Shown here: in pieces, positions 58,929 to 64,000 of the stretch
How positions within the stretch are numbered: the stretch's first letter is position 1
Layout: every line of letters begins with the position of its first letter
Source: Siphonodentalium dalli
Taxonomy: Eukaryota; Mollusca; Scaphopoda; Gadilida; Siphonodentaliidae
DNA length: 64,000 bases
Assembly (NCBI GenBank): GCA_032622095.1
Contig: CP136065.1
Coordinates: 22,622,134-22,686,133 of the forward strand
Direction of reading: 5' to 3'
The notes under the pieces: generated by a model
What the model saw: only the letters and a program-made list of their open reading frames with translations
Databases searched by the model: none
What the model was told of the DNA's origin: nothing
Program-made: the position numbers and the translations under genes

Positions 58929-60358
58929 CTGAAAGTAAGCAGTAACATAATTAACTCTTTCTTTACCAAGTGGATTCTCCCATTCAGTTATAACGGTATA
59001 CACTGGAATGATCTGCTAACCAACTGCAGGGATGATGAAGAAATATAAGCAGACGTCGTATTATGCAAGTACCGAACGTTTACTATTTATTGTTAGGAAA
59101 TGTTCAAAATGTTCAAAGTTTATCTAAGCATCTAATTTAATCATAAGCTGTCAACTCTCGAAATACTGTAAAACAATTGGCTGTCACTTAATATATAGAC
59201 ATTAAGGTTATTCTTGGTATCCCTAATCACTTTCGGTCACTCTTTGAGAAATTACAGATGAGTACAGATAGCAGCACACCTGTTTGACACGATATCAGCA
59301 TTGTTGATTGCAACTGGGCGACCAATGAAAACGATTGAAAGTGTAGTTTCTCTTCAACTGGATGCTTGATTGGCAGATGTTTTTTACTACAAGGCATTAT
59401 TATTGATTGCAATAAATGTATAAATTTTTCAATTTTACGGAGATACACATGTATATTGGTGAAAAAGGGACATTTTTTACCAATACTGTAATTAAATTTA
59501 ATATAAGAAATAACTCTTGTTTTTGAATTAAGCTTAATATGAGTTATAAATGAAAATGTTTGAATACAAATTTACTATATAAATGAGCTATGCACATTAT
59601 AAAATTCATCATCAGACTTTTTCGTTATAACTGCATACCTTAATCCAAAACAATTTCTTAACTATATTATAAGTGTAACCCATGAGGGGGTGTCCACGTC
59701 AGGGCTACTTTATATACAATGCCAAATAGCTCAACTTGACAAACAGAGGAATCAGATATTACCTAATCATCTCAGTCCTCAATGGGTGAGTATAACTTCA
59801 ATGAGTCGATTATATATTAATCTATTATTCTTAATCAACACAGACAATTTTTGTGATTGAAAATTACATCGATCATACGAATGAATCCATTCTGATTACC
59901 AGCTGACCATGACTTGTGATTAACTCTGTCATAAACCGAAAATGAAGGAATAACAATAGTATATTCCAACTCTACCATCCTCAGTATCAAATAGTATCTT
60001 CAAAACTAAAATCAGTTATTCATTCACTGTCTTGGAATATTCAACAGATTTGCCATACTGTAATAGAGATAGATAAATCATTTGGATGATCGAGCCAAAA
60101 ATTGTATGCATTGAGTGTGTTCCTGTGCTAGAGGGGAGGAACCATTTATATTTATACACTGGGAATGCATTCCTTAACAACTATATGGCGTGTTCCCTGA
60201 GAAAGTACTGTGTTCCTCTAGGAGAGGATGTATTGAGTTCCTAGCGACCATACCTAGCAAGGCACGTGGTACAGACTTCACAACCAGATCGTGAGGTCAG
60301 CAGTAAATAAATGTTGAAAATTCAACATCAATAGACTCGATCACTAATAATGTTGAAT
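58929..60358. other. Intron or intergenic, no recognised feature
   Basis: AT-rich unique sequence. No upstream SRCR or FZ exon is seen. Confidence 0.5.
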
Positions 60359-60552
60359 GTAGAAATAAAATACATAGACAGAACACAACGCGCATCTTAA
60401 TCGAGACTCTTTTATCGAATGAGTTGCAGGTGGCGCAAGGATATATTTCGCGAGAGCGTAGCTCGAGCGAAATATAACTTTGCGCCGTCCGCAACGAGTT
60501 CGATAAAAGATTCGAGATTATGATGCAAGTTGTGTTCTGTATTTATTCTACA
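60359..60552. repeat. Hairpin (foldback element), ~90-bp arms
   Basis: GTAGAAATAAAATACATAGA, then CAGAACACAAC and TCTTTTATCGAATGAGTTGC, is mirrored by GCAACGAGTTCGATAAAAGA and GTTGTGTTCTGTATTTATTC. The loop is GAGAGCGTAGCTC. Confidence 0.85.
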
Positions 60553-61150
60553 CCGTTCAGTCAGATAAGTTCAATCCATGAATGTCACCTTCATTGTTAC
60601 AAAAGCTACCTTTATTGTGATTTAAGTCTGACAAATAACCAGTAATTATGGGGGGATCACCGGAAGCGGATGATCGACGTAATGTACGTCATCTTTCTTG
60701 ACGACAACGTCAACAGGAATAGTTCCGGCGTGTATTCCACTAGAGGTATACACTAATATGTATTCAATGGCTGGGATTCCGTTGAATACATGTGACTCAC
60801 GTCAATGGGTGTGGAATAAAAAACTACGTTCAACGTTCAAAGTCAAAGAAATGATGATAACAAAAGGTGAAAACCTAACTTTTTTTCATAAGTGTTGTAT
60901 ATTTTTGTTTCTGTTATGGTTCCAATAATTTCTCTTCAGATAAATAAGACATTTGTGATATTAAATTAAGACATTAAAAGTGAATGTGGATGATTGATGG
61001 TAACATTGATGAAATTGATGGCTTTGAGTTTATGTTCAACTAAGTTATGTAGAGACAAGGCTGAACATATGCTTCAAGTCATCAATATCACACCATGTTA
61101 ATATCAAACAATAGCAATAACGCATATGTATTATTCCTCGAACCCATGGT
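60553..61150. other. No recognised feature
   Basis: Nothing recognised. Confidence 0.5.
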
Positions 61151-61154
61151 CATT

Positions 61155-61420
61155 TTTAGAGGTTTGTAAACTTGCATATATTAGAGTGCCTTACAAGGTG
61201 AAGGTAAATATTGTTAGGCGAATGTATTCTCTTATATCGCATATATAAGAGAATACATTCGCCTAACAATATTTAGGCTCCCAATGTGAAACTCACATAT
61301 ATAAGAGGTTTGTAAACTGAGCCCCACATATATATATATTACAGAATGCACTGCCTTACAAGGTGAAGGTAAATATTGTTAGGCCAATGTATTCTCTTAT
61401 ATAAGAGGCTCCCTATGTGA
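61155..61420. repeat. ATATAAGAGAATGCATT-type repeat cluster
   Basis: A palindrome at 61203-61276 (AATATTGTTAGGCGAATGTA and its complement) is followed by a second CCTTACAAGGTGAAGGTAAA unit. Same family as 27.9 and 51.2 kb. Confidence 0.75.
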
Positions 61421-62040
61421 GAAATATGAAAGTGACAATGACTCAATGACACTGTAGCACAACTGGGAAATAGGATCATGCCATATATTACAGGGGGGCA
61501 AAGCAATGTATCCCCACTACCGAGCCAGAAGTCAGTAGGCCCACAAGACCCCACACACGTTACATTATGTTATGTCCTTATGGTCCTTCCTTTGTATGAG
61601 GAGCACCTCATTCATAATGGGTAAAATTATTTATCTCATTCTGTTGCATATCAAGGATATAAAATAGTCTTGGTGGTTAAAATATTAAAATATATGACCA
61701 CTACATGTTTACGAGAATGGGACATCCTGGATCATCTCTGTGCACTACTTTTACTTTGCACGCGCTCAAATTCAAGATTTAAAAAAAAGATTTCCAATTA
61801 ATGTACATCATATAGCATAATATAAAGGTGGTTTTTATAAAAATCCGTCTGCTGAGTGAATCATATTTTCTTCAAAATGCAAATGGCTTAAAGTTAAATC
61901 TTTGCTAAACAGTAATTTTTTTGGTAAACTATTTTTGGTCATTTCTTCACATTACTCCACACACTGCCGTTTTTCACTGGCACATGCGCATTTGTAAGTT
62001 TTGAATTTTTTATTCGTTATATTTCCCATTATTTGGACTT
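61421..62040. other. No recognised feature
   Basis: AT-rich. AATGACTCAATGACACTGTA near 61438 resembles AAAGTGTCAATGACACTGTA at 52212. Confidence 0.45.
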
Positions 62041-62325
62041 GTGTTCGGTTATGTTCAGTTGTGTTCAGTTGTGTTCGGTTGTGTTCAGTTGTGTTCGGTT
62101 ATGTTCAGTTGTGTTCAGTTGTGTTCAGTTATGTTCAGTTGTGTTCGGTTGTGTTCGGTTGTGTTCAGTTATGTTCAGTTGTGTTCAGTTGTGTTCAGTT
62201 ATGTAGTTGTGTTCAGTTATGTTCGGTTGTGTTCAGTTATGTTCAGTTGTGTTCAGTTATGTTCAGTTGTGTTCAGTTATGTTCAGTTGTGTTCAGTTAT
62301 GTTCAGTTGTGTTCAGTTGTGTTCG
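62041..62325. repeat. Decamer minisatellite (TGTTCAGTTR)n
   Basis: About 28 units of 10 bp with A/G at two positions (TTCAG/TTCGG, TTATG/TTGTG) and one short unit near 62204. Frames through it (VQLCSVVFS) are artefacts. Confidence 0.97.
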
Positions 62326-64000
62326 TTTTTAAGAGGACCCCCATAGGACTGATGATATACAGTAGGTCCCTGTTTGCAGATTTTATTTGTGGATGTCCCT
62401 GAATATAATTGGGAGAACAAGCCACTTTTATCAATTCTATAGTCGTTATTCGTTTAAAATACTTCTAAATTATTGGCATACATGTACATGTCATTAAAGT
62501 TGTTTCGTTACTAATTTTAAGGAACCTCTGAGAATTTTGTGATTTCCACAAATGCGCGCCTACTGCAATAGCATCACACTTCCCATTCACATACAGTAGT
62601 CATTTGGTTAAAAAAAATATTTGTGTTTGGCTGCAATTGACTACTGTATTCATTTGAATCAGTATTAAATTTTGTTTATAGCTATGGTAGTATAATACTA
62701 TTTTTACTATGTATCTTTCTTTACACATCACAATTGCATGGATCCACTTTATCCAGCCTAAAATGTGAGTCATTTGGCTTCACGTCCATTGGCTATGACA
62801 CAGCTGTCTATCAAACTAAATAAAAATGAACGTGCATATATCGCCAAGATGTAAACACGATTTGCACAACACGAAACACAAATTACCATGTTGGATCTAG
62901 GCTCGATTACCACAATGCATGGGTGACAATTACCTAAGACTTAATTAGTTAATATAGGTATATATAAGGTACTTCATTACCGGAGTAATGTATTCGAACT
63001 GTAAATTTGGCATAACAGTATACTGTCTAATAGTCCTCAGTTCATTGATGGTATAGGGTATACTGTAGATGTAGAATATCAATGACATAATATATCAGTC
63101 GAAGGATTTTATTTTACGCAGTACTGGTTAAACTTAAACATAAATACATAATGTATAAATCAATAAATAAACAAAATAATGTTTTGCTTATAGCGATATT
63201 ACCAAGGCACTGCAATCATTAGCGACATTTTTGAGTAATGTTCTGATCAGTAGATTTGGTACCAATTTAACCGATCGACGCGTTCTTCAAAAACGTCGTT
63301 ATTACGTTGTAATCGGTATATTATCGGTAGAAAGTACATTCGGAATATTCAGTGTTTTTGCCCATTTTATCGATTTCAGTTATGAGATGAATCCTTACTT
63401 GTATTATTTTTCATAACAAATTTACTCTAAAAAAAGTAGGATCTGTCTGTCCGATTTCAGCCAAATGTTATGTGATGACTCGGGGTACCCTGACGGAGGT
63501 AATAACATTGTTAGTTTAAAAAATATTATTTAAAGGATTGCTATCCTGATGAATACGACAAAACATTATCGGTAAGCCACCCCTATTATGATCACAGTGA
63601 TCCAAGTAGCATATCAATTGCGTAATAAATTAGCCGATAAATAAATAAATAATACCCCACCGGCTGTCGACTATCTCTGTCGCAAATCCTCATATGAGTA
63701 GACTAATTAAAAACACGGAATTGGAGTCGGAGTTAATTGTGTCTACCTATGTGACATCCAGGGTTTCCGTTAGTATGGCTCAGCGTCCGTAGGACGGCCT
63801 CATTCCTCTCGCAGATGATCTGTTTGATTCATACATGTGCCAAAAGTCAATAGCAATATGCCGTAAAAAATCCGGAGTTTGGGGTTAACAGAATACTGGT
63901 GAAAAAGTGGGTCAATTGCGCACAGTGTGTTACCAGTACCGGTATAACCCTTTGAAATAAAAGTGCCAAAACTACAACGTAATGGTTTGTGTGCATTGAA
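62326..64000. other. No recognised feature
   Basis: AT-rich sequence with only short frames. The 61-codon frame at 63231-63416 has no recognisable domain. Confidence 0.5.

Noticed and set aside
62001-62402. A 133-codon frame of repeated VQLCSVVFS
   Set aside because: It is a translation of the decamer minisatellite.

Overview
This is a repeat-dense, AT-rich, intron-rich animal nuclear window. There is no operon structure. I see split exons with GT/AG borders, many MITEs, hAT and TTAA-target (piggyBac-type) transposons, retroposon tails and satellites. The extracellular domains (SRCR, Frizzled) and dispersed repeats ending in a TGGCAATAGCTCA...TGAGCTAA hairpin tail recall marine invertebrates, most likely a mollusc or another lophotrochozoan. 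That assignment comes from memory of repeat style and is not proven.

The one convincing host gene lies on the minus strand across about 41 kb (58.9 to 18.0 kb). I assembled it from short exons whose splice sites and codon phases all fit: SRCR-A first half (58784-58928), SRCR-A second half (49797-49975), Frizzled first part (35306-35578 and a duplicate at 31422-31694), Frizzled second part (27263-27337), a Thr/Ser/Pro linker (20927-20995) and SRCR-B first half (18048-18195). Every junction between domains is phase 1, and the SRCR-internal junction is phase 2. The second half of SRCR-B was not found, so the gene probably continues past the left edge. Upstream exons were not found in 59-64 kb. 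The product should be a secreted or membrane-anchored mosaic SRCR/Frizzled protein.

Layout: 0-0.75 kb minisatellite; 1.6 kb MITE; 2.5-8.2 kb composite with long inverted repeats; 8.4-13.2 kb head-to-tail array of a repeat starting CTAGCAGGTTAGCCCGCCAC; 13.2 kb hairpin; 15.7-18.05 kb a minisatellite built from the SRCR-B exon end and its splice donor; 21.1-23.2 kb a hAT inside a hAT inside a foldback MITE; 23.5-24.2 kb weak plus-strand exon candidates; 26-31 kb mariner-type MITEs, one carrying two TTAA insertions; 30.69-38.46 kb a 3,884-bp tandem duplication that doubles the Frizzled exon; 38.6 kb a candidate small secreted protein; 40-47 kb repeats and a MULE-like fragment; 47.4-54.4 kb two blocks of one roughly 170-bp satellite on either side of the SRCR-A second-half exon; 54.5 kb a hAT with exact 8-bp target duplication; 57.9-58.8 kb a 323-bp tandem repeat holding a 5S rRNA-like segment next to the SRCR-A donor; 60-62.3 kb hairpins and a decamer repeat. 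The rest is intronic or intergenic sequence in which I recognise nothing.
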